Below are positions 1 through 9,691 of a DNA stretch of 64,000 bases, piece after piece. The position numbers were made by a program, and so were the translations under genes. How positions within the stretch are numbered: the stretch's first letter is position 1; each line of letters opens with the position of its first letter. The notes below the pieces were generated by a model. It was not told the DNA's origin and did not search any database. It saw only the letters and a list, made by a program, of their open reading frames with translations. The DNA comes from Meandrina meandrites (lineage: Eukaryota; Cnidaria; Anthozoa; Scleractinia; Meandrinidae), in the NCBI GenBank assembly GCA_963693305.1, contig OY855905.1, positions 19,129,937 to 19,193,936 on the forward strand, given 5' to 3'.

Positions 1-201
1 TAGCTGGCTACACCGATCTGCGATTCCAAATCCTTCTCTTACTCGAAATATTAAATCAAACAAATTCTTGTCACTTTCGCCCCCGATTCCCATTTCAAGG
101 GACCAACGCATTGCTGGTTTTTCTTCGCCATTTCGATAAATTGCCGCAGTGACAGGCAACAGAACACGATCGGCAAATGATCTTTCCGCCATCTTGGCAA
201 T
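1..201 (-). CDS. Candidate coding exon running off the left edge, product unknown
   Basis: On the minus strand a good acceptor (ttgttacAG, just right of 201) is followed by 67 codons without a stop, open to the window edge. The fourth codon is an ATG at 190-192 in a strong initiation context (GCCAAGATGG), so this may be either an internal exon or the first coding exon of a gene lying to the left. The residues after this Met are mixed in composition (MAERSFADRVLLPV at the start) and contain no low-complexity stretch. I recognise no family. The exon begins in phase 0, so it could also follow the collagen exon at 652-732, which ends in phase 0. Another frame reads a short cysteine-rich stretch but stops after about 35 codons. 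Confidence 0.4.
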   Translation of the reverse strand, partial: MAKMAERSFADRVLLPVTAAIYRNGEEKPAMRWSLEMGIGGESDKNLFDLIFRVREGFGIADRCSQL

Positions 202-651
202 CTGTAACAACACAGCGTCAGATTACCGCCAACTTGTGACCGTGGTGACCTCTGACCCACCTCTAACCCAGTCTCCCAGCTGAGAGCCTTGACCTCGCTT
301 GAGTTCTTTGACTCTAACCAGGGCTAAACCAACGTCGGAACGACAGTGGTGCATAAATGACCATAAATAAAAACTCCAAAATAATGCTCTCTATTCCTTA
401 TATCAGAATTTTTTCGTACTGTAATTTTTCGAATTTTGTTCCCTTTTTCCCAAAAATTGGCTAATGTTCCCTTGTTCCCTTCGATATTTTGCCAATGTTC
501 CCTTGTTCCCCAAAACCCCTGGGAGACCCTCATCATTTGTAACAGTACTTTCATCAGCCTACACTCAGTTCTTCAGATCGGGTTAGTATTTGCACAGGAA
601 TTTGACAGGTTCTTAAAATACTCTCATTTATAGTGGAGGTTTGTTAATAAC

Positions 652-732
652 CTGCTTGTCACATGTTCCCGGCATTCCTTTTTGTCCCTTTTCTCCGTGT
701 GATCCTTTCTCTCCAGCAGATCCTTTCTCGCC
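652..732 (-). CDS. Collagen-like exon of a partial paralogue
   Basis: An 81-nt exon, phase 0 to phase 0, bounded by an acceptor (tgatttcAG) and a donor (CAG|gttatt). It encodes seven uninterrupted Gly-X-Y triplets of the form GEKGSAGEKGSHGEKGQKG, then MPG and a Cys-containing tail (TCDKQ). Gly-Glu-Lys triplets like these are typical of short collagen-like stretches in secreted animal proteins. Together with the collagen exon at 2411-2464 it marks a second copy of the collagen/EAR gene at 21890-26221. That gene has no equivalent exon at the corresponding place. The rest of this paralogue would lie left of the window. Confidence 0.6.
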
Positions 733-1017
733 CTGAAATCAAAATGAAGAATACGCGTGACAGTGAAAATCAAAATACATAAACTCCCTTGAATTATGTA
801 TTTTTAAGCGCTCAAACAACAATAATACTAATCTCAGTTATCAACTTTCTTTTACCAATGTACTATTGACATCTAGATGCATGTTTTAAATTTGAAATGT
901 ATTGATTACCTCTCACTGACAAGAAATAGAATGCAGAGGAAGAGGCAGAGAGAGCAAACGAGCAGTTTGATGCACAGAGACAATGTAGGTGCAGTTCAGA
1001 GTGACAGGAAGGGACCT
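733..1017. other. Intron-like AT-rich stretch
   Basis: No coding signal or repeat recognised. It lies between the collagen exon and the LINE relic and is probably intron of the left collagen gene. Confidence 0.3.
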
Positions 1018-1530
1018 GGCACGCAGAATTTCAAGCCCCTTTGCCAAAAAGGCGCTAAGGAGAGAAGGGACGCAGTTGGAAACGAGGTGAAGCGGTTTGA
1101 ACGCAAGAAAAGATAATGCTCACTTGGTGTAGTGCAGTCGAGGTGGGAATAACATGTGCTTGGAATAACATTTTCCTTAAAAAAAAAAAAACAACTGTGG
1201 GGACGGTAGACGTCGCGTTGAGCTTCAAAGTTAAGTCGATATATGATATGCTCTTATCCTGAGCCAATCTTGTACGTTTGAAAGTATCAGAAGATCCGAT
1301 GTGTCAGTGTTGTTGGCCTAGCAGTTTTGCGCCACATCCTGCTAAATCCTGCAAGAATTAACAGTGCAATGGAGAGGATCCTTTCAGACGCAGAGGACCA
1401 AAAATACAGGCGGTACGAGGAACAGATTGATGCTTGTAGACAGGCTGGCTGGGCTCAAGATTTTGTCACGTTGCTGTCGGTTGCGATGGTTATAGTAGCC
1501 GGGAACGGGCAAACGTGAAGTGGACGATTT
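1018..1530 (+). pseudogene. Non-LTR retrotransposon relic, C-terminal end of the reverse-transcriptase ORF
   Basis: The plus strand, read with several frameshifts, carries the signature of the region after the polymerase domain in cnidarian LINE proteins. There is a basic/acidic helix (NEVKRFERK), then a degenerate stretch equivalent to the motif YD-LPS--NLVRW seen more clearly in the copy at 23240-23840. A His/Cys-rich part and remnants of the closing domain (RINSAMERI, ACRQAGWA) follow. An oligo-A run and many stops show that it is dead. It lies inside the presumed intron of the left collagen gene and is duplicated together with it at 23.2-23.8 kb. Confidence 0.55.
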
Positions 1531-1691
1531 GGATTCACTACTAGAGAACAGAACACATTGATAGCTGCTTTACAACAGGCATCAGAGAAAGCTTCGTATT
1601 TGATCTGGAAAAGGCGTTACCGGAAAGAGCGTGGGCAATGGAGCTTGCTTTTGCACTAAAATTACCATATTCCTTTCCTTTTAGTCCTATG

Positions 1692-1821
1692 CCCGGTTGT
1701 TCAAAGGATGTATAAAGCTTTCCACCGGTTAAATGGATAAGCGTTGACAAAACAAGCTATGCTGTCTGTTGGATAGTGATTTATCCGGTGGATAGCATTA
1801 TTTACCCTTTGAACAACCGGG
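1692..1821. mobile_element. MITE with 16-bp terminal inverted repeats
   Basis: The ends are CCCGGTTGTTCAAAGG and its exact reverse complement. The interior contains the palindromic ATCCGGTGGATAGC-type segments of a repeat I believe is abundant in coral genomes (from memory). It is 130 bp with no coding capacity and is inserted in the collagen-exon array. Confidence 0.65.
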
Positions 1822-2013
1822 GCCTGGTTTGAAGCCAAAGGACAATGGAACTTACTTTGGCAGTAAAATTGCCACCCTTTCCCCTTTGACCTGATTCCAA
1901 GCTAAGAGATAATGGGAATTACTTTTGCACTAGTCCTGGTTCTAAACTAATAGATAATTGAACTGAAGTTTTACTCTAAAATGACCACCCTTTCCCCTTA
2001 GTACTCGTTCTAC

Positions 2014-2315
2014 GTATGGGAGGCGCGGTGGCTTAATGTTAGTGCACTGGACTCCGGATCGGGCGGTCCTGTTTCGAGCCCTGGTCGGGGCACTGCGTTA
2101 TGTTCTTGGTCAAGATACTTTACTCTCATAGTGCCTCTCTCCACCCAGGTATATAAATGGGTACCGGCGAATTTAATGCTGGGGGTAGCCCTGCGATGGA
2201 CTAGCATCCCATCCAGGGGAGAGTAGAAATACTCCTAGTTGCTTCATGCTACGGAAACCGGGATAAGTTCCGGCCTGATGGGCCACTAGGCTCGTATGCA
2301 GACTTTACCATTATC
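2014..2315 (+). mobile_element. tRNA-derived SINE, nearly complete, with target duplication
   Basis: The head has a Pol III box A-like stretch (TGGCTTAATGTTAGTGC) and a box B-like stretch (GTTTCGAGCCC) near 2030 and 2075. A conserved body follows that includes GATGGACTAGCATCCCATCC. The element is flanked by 12-bp direct repeats TACTCGTTCTAC (2002-2013) and TACTGGTTCTAC (2316-2327), one mismatch, as expected for LINE-mediated insertion. Older copies occur at 43317-43560 and, inverted, at 49615-49765. Confidence 0.75.
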
Positions 2316-2410
2316 TACTGGTTCTACTTTAAGAGACAATGGAACTTAAATTACTGTCCTTCCCTCTTAGTTTCTTCTTATGTTGTAAACTAAGCGACAA
2401 TGGAACTTAC

Positions 2411-2464
2411 TTTTGCAGAAAAATTACCATCCTTTCCACTTAGTCCTGGTTCTCCTTTCTCCCT
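2411..2464 (-). CDS. Collagen-like 54-nt exon of the left paralogue
   Basis: Acceptor tctgtttAG and donor AAA|gtaagt enclose exactly 54 nt, the classical collagen exon size, phase 0 to 0. The codons read REKGEPGLSGKDGNFSAK, so the first Gly of the register is Arg and the last two triplets have lost Gly. It is homologous to exons 6 and 7 of the gene at 21890-26221. It may be functional or decaying, since four neighbouring copies have lost their splice sites. Confidence 0.45.
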
Positions 2465-2465
2465 C

Positions 2466-3156
2466 TAAACAGAGACAAAGACGTAAATATATTAACATAC
2501 TTTGGTCAAGGAGCACTGATCTAATCATGTTTCTCTGTGACTAGATCCTTCAAAATTATGGCCTTTCGTATCAGTATAACTAAAATAACTTTCTTTAATA
2601 TCTCAAGCTTTTGAGAGGAAAAAATTTCAGTTTTATCTATATTTAATATGAAAAAAGAAATACAAAACACCTTAGAAAGGCACTATTACTAGCCTAACGT
2701 TGAAATATTGATCAGTGGAAACCTTCAAACAAATAGTCGACATTAATTTTGTTTAAACTTAATATACTAGGGCACTGAAGTGAAAGAGATGTTATCAGTT
2801 TTTGATCTTGAATTGAAAAACGCGGGCAGAATTTTTTAAACCTGGCCCGCTTTATATTGGGAAAATTGCTAAAAAAAACAATTACAATTTGCGCACAGTT
2901 AGTTTGATATCTTTATCGTGCAGCGCCGAGGCAAAATCAAACAAAAGAAACACTTCTTTCGTATAGTATCTCTTTCTACGTTTATATCCCCTTACAGAGA
3001 AACTTTTTACCGAGGCAACTGCCTCGGTTCGCCTGTTGCTAGCTATGGCCCGGTCGTGGTATTCTAGGCGCATTTCATATGAGCGAGGGCACATAGACAT
3101 CCTTTTAGCATTATTTTGACTAATAATATGCAAATTCCAGTGATAGTGCTTTTTTG
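2466..3156. other. Gene-free AT-rich stretch
   Basis: No coding exon, RNA or repeat end recognised. The short open frames here have no splice or homology support. Confidence 0.3.
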
Positions 3157-3193
3157 TCTCGTGTCGTCATGACGTTGTCATGACGACACGAGA
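3157..3193. repeat. Perfect hairpin, 17-bp stem with 3-nt loop
   Basis: TCTCGTGTCGTCATGAC is followed by GTT and then its exact reverse complement. It is probably the core of a small palindromic element. No transcript evidence is available. Confidence 0.7.
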
Positions 3194-3765
3194 ATATGCG
3201 AGGGGGAGAAAGTGCATTCCATGGACCATTCCATGCGTGTTTTCTTTGTGAGGCCGCGGAATTTTCCCGCCATGTCAATATTTTTCCCGCCATGTCAACA
3301 TTTGCTTTGTGAGGCCGCCAGAATTTCATATCAAAGAACAGATAAGTTTCTTAACAAAGAGGTCGCAGCCCGCTGGTTTATCAAACTGCAGGTTAGGAGT
3401 ATTTATTGTAAAGGGCTTATTATGTGAAATACAGGCACGCTTTACTGTTATTAAAATTGATTTCTTTTCTTTTACGTTTATTGCTGTAGTTAGTTCAAAG
3501 TCTTGTGCGGTTCTTCTGATCGGTCTATCAAACGCAACAAATTCGAGCTAATTCGGTGCACTCGGCACGATTTTATCTGTAAATAAACGACACGCAATGC
3601 ACGCAGAAGAGATGGCGTTTTTTTATGAACTTGCAGCGAACGAGCAAATTCTTAGCTGTCCAACAGTGCGTTGAAAAGGGTTGAACAGAAAAACGAGACC
3701 CTAAAGAAGACTGTGATTGCTACGTGAGTATTGCACAACATTTGTTTTGAAAGTGTGTGTACAAT
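3194..3765. other. Stretch with duplicated E2F-like sites and a 20-codon ORF
   Basis: Two copies of TTTTTCCCGCCATGTCAA-like sequence (about 3258-3300) each contain TTTCCCGCC, a match to the E2F consensus. They lie between two copies of CTTTGTGAGGCCGC. Downstream, an ATG near 3613 opens 20 codons (MAFFYELAANEQ...) and then stops. No family is recognised. This could be a relic promoter plus first exon. Confidence 0.25.
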
Positions 3766-4112
3766 ATGCGAGTCATGCGAGCCATGCGAGGCAGACCTGT
3801 GAGGCACTTGAAAATCCCAATAAAAAGGCTACCTAAACGATCTGTAGGCTAACCGAAGTGCTTTTTTGGCTAACCGGAGTGTTGCTAGGCTAACCAATAT
3901 GTTATTTAACACAAAATGGCTCGCTTGCCGAAATGGCAAAAATCGCTCGCTAACCGAAATGGCTCGCTTGCCTCGCATGACTCGCAAGCCATGTGAACCG
4001 GGCAAGCAAGAAATCCCTTATCCCAATATAAAAGCTAACCGCAAGCTACCTTAGAGCTAACTGTAGGCTAACCGAAGTGCTATTTAGGCTAACCGGAGTG
4101 CTATTTAGGCTA
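3766..4112. mobile_element. Truncated MITE (GGCTAACC family), left copy
   Basis: It starts with GTACAATATGCGAGTCATGC and carries a GC-rich terminal segment (GCGAGGCAGACCTGTGAGGC) followed by many copies of GGCTAACCGAAGTG. It matches the complete copy at 50513-50903 in reverse orientation. The far inverted repeat is missing and the copy ends against GGTGTGGACACC at 4114-4125, next to the Myb-like relic. Confidence 0.6.
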
Positions 4113-4417
4113 AGGTGTGGACACCTTTCTTTATACAAAGAATAGATATCGTTCCAGAGTTTGATTTTTTCTCTTTGTGAAACTCCCCACAGCTTTTTAT
4201 ATTTTGGCGCCTACGCTTCAAGAACTTCGTGCGTTTCTTCCTCAGTCCAGTCAGCAGACTTAACGCGAGGTTTTTTCGTTTTTGTGTTTGTCGTAGCAAG
4301 TACTTCGACATCACTTGGAACTGAAGACTGAGGCGATGGCGTGCTTCTCGCCAGTAGTAGTAGCTGGACGATAAAATATGGCGCTTGTCGATGGAAATGG
4401 ACAATGTTGACCGCCAT
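4113..4417 (-). pseudogene. Myb/SANT-like DNA-binding domain relic, probably Harbinger second protein
   Basis: On the minus strand a frame starting at 4417 runs through a Ser/Pro-rich linker and a basic patch (KTKKPRVKSA) into DWTEEETHEVLEA. A TAG at 4218-4220 follows where the family has a conserved Trp, and then APKYKKLWGVSQREKIKLW and NDIYSLYKE. This is the Myb/SANT-like (MADF-type) domain found in PIF/Harbinger transposon accessory proteins and in domesticated transcription factors. A single TGG to TAG change explains the break. The 156-codon ORF on the same strand in another frame is a shadow. The transposase-like start at 5243 on the opposite strand fits the divergent two-gene layout of Harbinger elements. 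Confidence 0.55.
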
Positions 4418-4575
4418 TCATTGGCTGATCTGGATTTGCTACTCTTGCAAACCGTCGACTTGTTTAATAACTTATCGCTAAAGGAACAAAATGCGTGATT
4501 TGTGATTGTGTGAATTTTCTTTTTACAGAAAGAAATGTACGTGTCGTACAAGTCTTGCGTGTTCTGATACCTCAT

Positions 4576-5242
4576 CGAAAACGCATTTGATTGACATTTA
4601 ATTTCCTGAAATTGTTTTGATAGTGCGTATTAAAGTAGCGCGGCATCCGACAAACGATACAAGGTCAAACGGTCTCAGTTAGTCCTTCAGTTTGTTTACA
4701 CTTTAAAAGAAATTTCTGTCTACCGAATCTAATAGTACTCGTCAAATATAATTTATCTCTTTCGTTTATACTTTGTATTAGTCCTTTCTAACTGCCGGGG
4801 AGTAGTTTGCTTTGTGTTCTACGCGGCGATAACTTGATTTCTGTTCGCATGTGAAAAGTAGCCGGGCAGTGGCTTTGCCGTGAATATGGCACCTAACTAT
4901 TTTGTTAACTTTTATTTAAAAAAAACCTTCCTTTCCAAATAGACCCATGCGTTTTATGATTTTACTTCCAATCATTGCAAAATGTTAGATTCGAAGTCAA
5001 CTTTTATTTTAGAAGTGAAAAAAAAAACAAAAAACAGACAGACCACACTAGCCCTCTGATTATAGATTTTGATAATCGAGAAATGTTTATCAGCACACTG
5101 AGATAAAATCGGTCAGCTGCGAAAGTAAACAAAACGCGAGAATAAATATAGACATTCCTTAAATGTTTCTTTTTCCTTTCGCGTGACAGTCAGGACGTTT
5201 CTCAAATGTTTCTTTTTCCCCTCGCGTGACAAGAAATCCGCC
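4576..5242. other. Presumed internal or intergenic part of the Harbinger relic
   Basis: No exon is recognised between the Myb-like relic and the small ORF at 5243. Immediately upstream of that ORF (5158-5231) the segment AAATGTTTCTTTTTCC...CGCGTGACA occurs twice in tandem. Confidence 0.25.
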
Positions 5243-5332
5243 ATGGATCCTGAACGCGTGATCGCTTCGATTGTAGTTCTTCTTTTCCTGATTATTGCGC
5301 TTAGAAAAGTTAAGATATTTTTTTCGAGTTGA
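5243..5332 (+). CDS. 29-codon hydrophobic ORF resembling a Harbinger transposase N-terminus
   Basis: The ATG sits in an excellent initiation context (CCGCCATGG). The product is MDPERVIASIVVLLFLIIAL followed by RKVKIFFSS and a stop. Many animal Harbinger transposases begin with a short acidic start, a run of aliphatic residues and then Arg/Lys, so this may be the start of a truncated transposase gene paired with the Myb-like relic to its left. It could equally encode a single-pass membrane micropeptide. The length, context and hydrophobic run are seen directly; the identity is inferred. Confidence 0.3.
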   Translation: MDPERVIASIVVLLFLIIALRKVKIFFSS

Positions 5333-5854
5333 GGATTGCGGTCGCGATGCGAGAATCGTTACCGAAAGGTTTTTTGTGACTGCATAAAATGTAATCAACA
5401 AGAGTTGACTGGAACAAATTACTTGATCTGTGTAGCAGTGTATGGTTTCAAGTACGGAATAGCTTAGTGTCAAGTGTAGAGTGTCAAACTTATACAGTTG
5501 CGATTACACATCGTCCTTTTACCGTGGTAAATGGGCTCTTTACCTCGGAAAAGTCACAAATCGTGTGTGGCCAACATTTCCCAAGGTAAATTTATCGCGG
5601 TGTATTTCCATGGATACATCAAAAAGAGCAAAAGAATCGCCCATGAAAGTTACCGAGGTAAATAGGTAGGTTTTTCAAGTACCCCAAGATAAAATGACTG
5701 ATCGCGAGGCAAATTTCAAAGATAAGCAAATAAAATAAACAGAGAAATTTGAAATTAAATACGGTTTAGATTTCCGGAGGTCAACTTTGCGTGTTCAAGG
5801 CAGCGAAAGCGTGGTGTTTCTTAGAATCATGCCTGGATGGCTTGCTGATTTGTA
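5333..5854. other. Gene-free stretch
   Basis: Contains several ACCTCGGTAA/TTACCGAGG-like half sites around 5520-5660, perhaps from a small palindromic element. No gene is recognised. Confidence 0.25.
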
Positions 5855-6370
5855 AGTATAAGCTACTTTTTACGACTGTTTTTGCGTATGCAAAACGGGA
5901 GTTATGGAATGAGTGGCGATTTGAAGCCATCCTTCCTTCCTGCCTTCCTTCACTCCTTCAGTCGATCAGATGTAAACAAAAGGCCGTTGACAGATGGTTG
6001 GCAGACCTACATGTAACGCCACTCTACATGTAACGCCACTCTCAGTTTGACGTTGCGGTTTAACTTATTAAGACCGATGACAGACCACTGTACTAGTTTG
6101 TGTAATCGCTAGCTGACAGAAGATTATCAGTGTCACGCGACAAAGGTCAACCTAGCCGATTTCAAAATAAATTTTATGCGACGCTTAATCTTCACAGCAA
6201 TCTATCAAAACACATTCCGGCAATTGAACGTCAATCGTAAACGCTGTACAGAGAAAAGAGTGTACACACGCTAGCACGAAAACACGCAAACAACACGCAA
6301 ACTTGAATTTGTCTGCTTGGAACTTGCTTCTTTTACTCCCAATGCAAATCAAAATGAACTAGACGCTTAA
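5855..6370 (+). repeat. Dispersed repeat family, copy 1
   Basis: Shares long blocks with 7255-8100, 38990-39720 and 40290-40680. Block one starts near GTATGCAAAACGGGAGTTA and ends near GACAGACCACTGTACT. Block two starts GCTAGCTGACAGAAGATTAT and ends near CAATGCAAATCAAAATGAA. No coding frame persists across copies. It abuts the 155-codon ORF at 6444. Confidence 0.6.
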
Positions 6371-6443
6371 CTGCGTGTACTCGGGCTTCTCTTTAAAAAA
6401 TTAACTTGGATCAGGCTGTTTACATAACCTCACACGACAATAA

Positions 6444-6911
6444 TTATAGTAAACATACTTCGCATTGCGAGATCTCATGTCTTTTCTCGCTTTTATTGTC
6501 ACCATTGAATAATTGTTTACATTTCCGGTTGAGTAAATAGCTTTCAACATTCTCTACATAGCCATCTACATACGACATGAAGTGCTGGACAAGAGCATAT
6601 GCTGTTACAATAATTGAAACGATAAAAACAAAGCAAGATAAACCCAATGAAACAAAAAAAGAAAAAGCAAAAATTGAAAGAAAGAATATAGTTACCCAAA
6701 AGCTGCTTGAAGTACTCATTTCGTTTTTCGTTTCTTCTTTTAGAGCGCAACTAAGCTTAAATATGGTGTCCATTGCATCTTCGAGAACATTCTTGTGTTG
6801 ATAAGGAAAACTCTGTTGCATGTCTGTAGTCCAGTTTTTCGCAATGCTTGAGTGCTCAACAGCGTCAGTTCCCGCAAGTATTGATGATTCTCTTAGCGTT
6901 TCAAACTCCAT
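6444..6911 (-). CDS. 155-residue membrane-hairpin protein, family unknown
   Basis: A complete intronless frame on the minus strand. Residues 1-65 are polar, with several Glu/Asp and one predicted helix. Residues about 68-114 are almost wholly hydrophobic (FWVTIFFLSIFAFSFFVSL and onward) and long enough for a re-entrant hairpin or two membrane passes. The C-terminal 40 residues are polar with four Cys (KCKQLF...CEVC). A TATATAA motif lies just before the ATG. The overall plan resembles small hairpin proteins of the ER or lipid-droplet surface, but I see no diagnostic motif. It lies between two copies of the dispersed repeat, so it may belong to a mobile unit. Confidence 0.4.
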   Translation of the reverse strand: MEFETLRESSILAGTDAVEHSSIAKNWTTDMQQSFPYQHKNVLEDAMDTIFKLSCALKEETKNEMSTSSSFWVTIFFLSIFAFSFFVSLGLSCFVFIVSIIVTAYALVQHFMSYVDGYVENVESYLLNRKCKQLFNGDNKSEKRHEISQCEVCLL

Positions 6912-7254
6912 TATATAGATAGCTCACTATAAAATCTAGGCTTCTGATAAAGGTTTCACTCGGAAGAGTTCGCTCGTAAAGTTCTCTCGTATTAAAGTTC
7001 ATGCACCTACCCACTCCGAAGTAGTCATCAACATGTTTCAGTGTGGGTGTACAATCGATTTCGCGTTCTAGAAATCACACTAAATATTTCAACCTTTACA
7101 ATCCTTGAGATTCTACCGAAAAGAGAGTCAAACGAGACAGCTTCGTACCGTGTATCGCTTTTCACTTTATCACCTCGTGTCGACCTCGTGCCTCTCCACT
7201 GTAATTTGAAAATCGATTGTGAACATATTTTATTTTTATTTTACAGCGAAATTG

Positions 7255-8100
7255 AAAGCGAAGTTTGTGTAATCGCTAGCTGACAGAAGATTATGAGTGT
7301 CACGCGACAAAGGTCAACCTAGCCGATTTCAAAATAAATTTTATTCGACACTTAATCTTCACAGCAATCAAAGAATGCAAGATGAAACGTATTATGCTCA
7401 TGGCACGCGACAAAGGTCAACCTAGCCGATTTCAAAATAAATTGTATTGGACGCTTAATCTTCACAGCAATCAAAGAATGCAAGATGAAACCTATTATGC
7501 TCATGGCACTATCAAAACACATTCCGGAAATTGAACACTTCGACGATTTAATTCGTCACTTGTTAAATAGAAGCGACCAGAAGAACACTCTAGTTTCAAG
7601 GACAAGATAAAATCTGGAGCGAGATTTATTCCTATTAGAAGACCACCTATCCCAACAGCGAGAGGACCCTTCCGCAAGTAAAATAAATTTTATTCGACGC
7701 TTAATCTTCACACCAATCAAAGAATGCAAGATGAAACCTATTATGCTCATGGCACGCGACAAAGGTCAACCTAGCCGATTTCAAAATAAATTTTATTCGA
7801 CTACTATCAAAACACATTCCGGAAATTGAACACTTCGACGATTTAATTCGTCACTTGTTAAATAGAAGCGACCAGAAGAACACTCTAGTTTCAACGACAA
7901 GATAAAATCTGGAGCGAGATTTATTCCTAGTAGAAGACTACCTATCCCAAAAGCGAGAGGACCCTTCCGCAAGTAAAGAATGAACAACAAAACTCACAGT
8001 ATAAGCAATCAAAATAGCGGTCGCAGAAGACAGGGATTGTGAACATATTGTATTTTTATTTAAGTTTGCATGTGACGGAGAAAGCGAAATTGAAAGCGAA
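7255..8100 (+). repeat. Dispersed repeat family, locally rearranged tandem copies
   Basis: The block with CGCGACAAAGGTCAACCTAG and ATTTTATTCGACGCTTAATC occurs three times here. Twice it is joined to a second block (ACACTTCGACGATTTAATTC to ACCCTTCCGCAAGTAAA, near 7540-7680 and 7830-7976). On the minus strand the second block holds interrupted hydrophobic frames (for example LAFGIGSLLLGINLAPDF), possibly decayed coding sequence. The same second block recurs near 39715-40080. Confidence 0.55.
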
Positions 8101-8390
8101 GTTTGTGTAATCGCTGGCCATATAAAACAACGAATCGACTTACTCGATTTGCACTCCTTTTACAACTTGTGGTGGCTGAATTAAACTGTTGTTGCTTGGA
8201 TGATAACCCTCAAAATGGCAGCGATAACAGACCATGTTGTCATGATATCAGAACCTGGCCGACTATACTGACTGACGCAATGGCTCCGAAACGGGGTCTC
8301 GCAGGCTTGTGGTTGTACAAATTATTGCAAAATATCTATTTTAATCGTGAATAGAAAACGGGTTGACAGATGGTTTCGTACAGACGTAAC

Positions 8391-9060
8391 GCGACTCCCC
8401 TTGGTTCGGGTCTTTTGGCGTGACAATTTCGTGTTCGGGCCTGTAACAGTCTTGTGTGCGAATTTAGACGTTTCTACAGCACAATCGCTTTTAGCTATGT
8501 ACATTAATGAAGTTGAGTTCCCGAGGTTTCTTCTAGTATTATTTGATTGATAAACCGTGCAAAAGTTGTTTAATAAAATTTATCTCTAATTGTGCTTCAT
8601 TTTGTTTGACCGTTGTTTTCGTTTGTAGGATACAATATTTTGACAGCTGTAACGTTGAGTTTGCTGGAGATTACAGGCCACTCATTTGTTGGGCAACGAG
8701 CCACAAAGGACAACCAGTTGCTGTGTCTTTATTTTATCCACCAAATAGGTTGATATTGTTGTGCTTGCTACTAATGAATCTGTGTAGAACTTTTTACTAG
8801 TGTTATTTTCTATAATGTGGACCCCGAACTCCAACGTTGTCAGGTGTGACGTATGATTTGTTTACATAAATACCAACGTCTACAGAACGGAAGTGGCAAG
8901 CTTTTTGTCCATAATGCGTAACAAGCTAAAAGAGTATGTTACCAAAGAACAGTTGCGTTGCGATCAGCTTTTTTTGTGCTGACTCAAGTCTTTTTTTTTT
9001 CATCTTGTTTGCGCTTTGAAAATCGTTTGATGAAAGGAAACATTTTCTTCTGTCATGGTT
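8391..9060. repeat. Tandem duplication, first unit (670 bp)
   Basis: Starts GCGACTCCCCTTGGTTCGGG and ends CTTCTGTCATGGTT. The second unit starts at 9061 with the same sequence and is nearly identical through 9630. It then resumes at 11563 after an insertion. Near-identity over more than 500 bp indicates a recent event. No gene is recognised within the unit. Confidence 0.8.
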
Positions 9061-9630
9061 GCGACTCCCCTTGGTTCGGGTCTTTTGGCGTGACAATTTC
9101 GTGTTCGGGCCTGTAACAGTCTTGTGTGCGAATTTAGACGTTTCTACAGCGCAATCGCTTTTAGCTATGTACATTAATGGAGTTGAGTTCCCGAGGTTTC
9201 TTCTAGTATTATTTGATTGATAAACCGTGCAAAAGTTGTTTAATAAAATTTATCTCTAATTGTGCTTCATTTTGTTTGACCGTTGTTTTCGTTTGTAGGA
9301 TACAATATTTGACAGCTGTAATGTTGAGTTTGCTGGAGATTACAGGCCACTCATTTGTTGGGCAACGAGCCACAAAGGACAACCAGTTGCTGTGTCTTTA
9401 TTTTATCCACCAAATAGGTTGATATTGTTGTGCTTGCTAGTAATGAATCTGTGTAGAAGTTTTTACTAGAGTTATTTTCTATAATGTGGACCCCGAACTC
9501 CAACGTTGTCAGGTGTGACGTATGATTTGTTTACATAAATACCAACGTCTACAGAACGGAAGTGGCAAGCTTTTTGTCCATAATGCGTAACAAGCTAAAA
9601 GAGTATGTTACCAAAGAACAGTTGCGTTGC
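9061..9630. repeat. Tandem duplication, second unit, left part
   Basis: Matches 8391-8961 with few differences and stops abruptly after GTTGCGTTGC, where the inserted element begins. Its continuation (GATCAGCTTTTTTTGTGCTG through TCTTCTGTCATG) is found at 11563-11656. Confidence 0.8.
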
Positions 9631-9667
9631 CATGACGACTTCAACACGGACAAAGTGTGTAATTCAG

Positions 9668-9691
9668 CGAACCCCACTCAAGTGGGGTTCG
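9668..9691. repeat. Perfect 11-bp-stem hairpin inside the inserted element
   Basis: CGAACCCCACT, a 2-nt loop (CA), then the exact reverse complement. It lies close to the left terminal repeat, so it may be a subterminal feature of the element. Confidence 0.6.

Larger units (their letters stand above)
1635..2464 (-). repeat. Tandem array derived from a collagen exon and its donor side
   Basis: At least five diverged copies of a roughly 70-80 nt unit lie here, at about 1635-1697, 1840-1905, 1909-2012, 2325-2395 and 2395-2464. Each holds, on the minus strand, remnants of a collagen exon (GEPGLSGKDGNFSAK in the best copy) plus the start of the following intron (gtaagttccattgtc). Only the rightmost copy keeps intact splice sites. 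The array is interrupted by an inverted-repeat element (1692-1821) and a SINE (2014-2315). A matching but shorter array lies at 24065-24245. Confidence 0.6.

Noticed and set aside
4105..4575. 156-codon minus-strand ORF
   Set aside because: It overlaps the Myb/SANT-like relic in another frame. The homologous frame is the shorter one, so the long ORF is a shadow.
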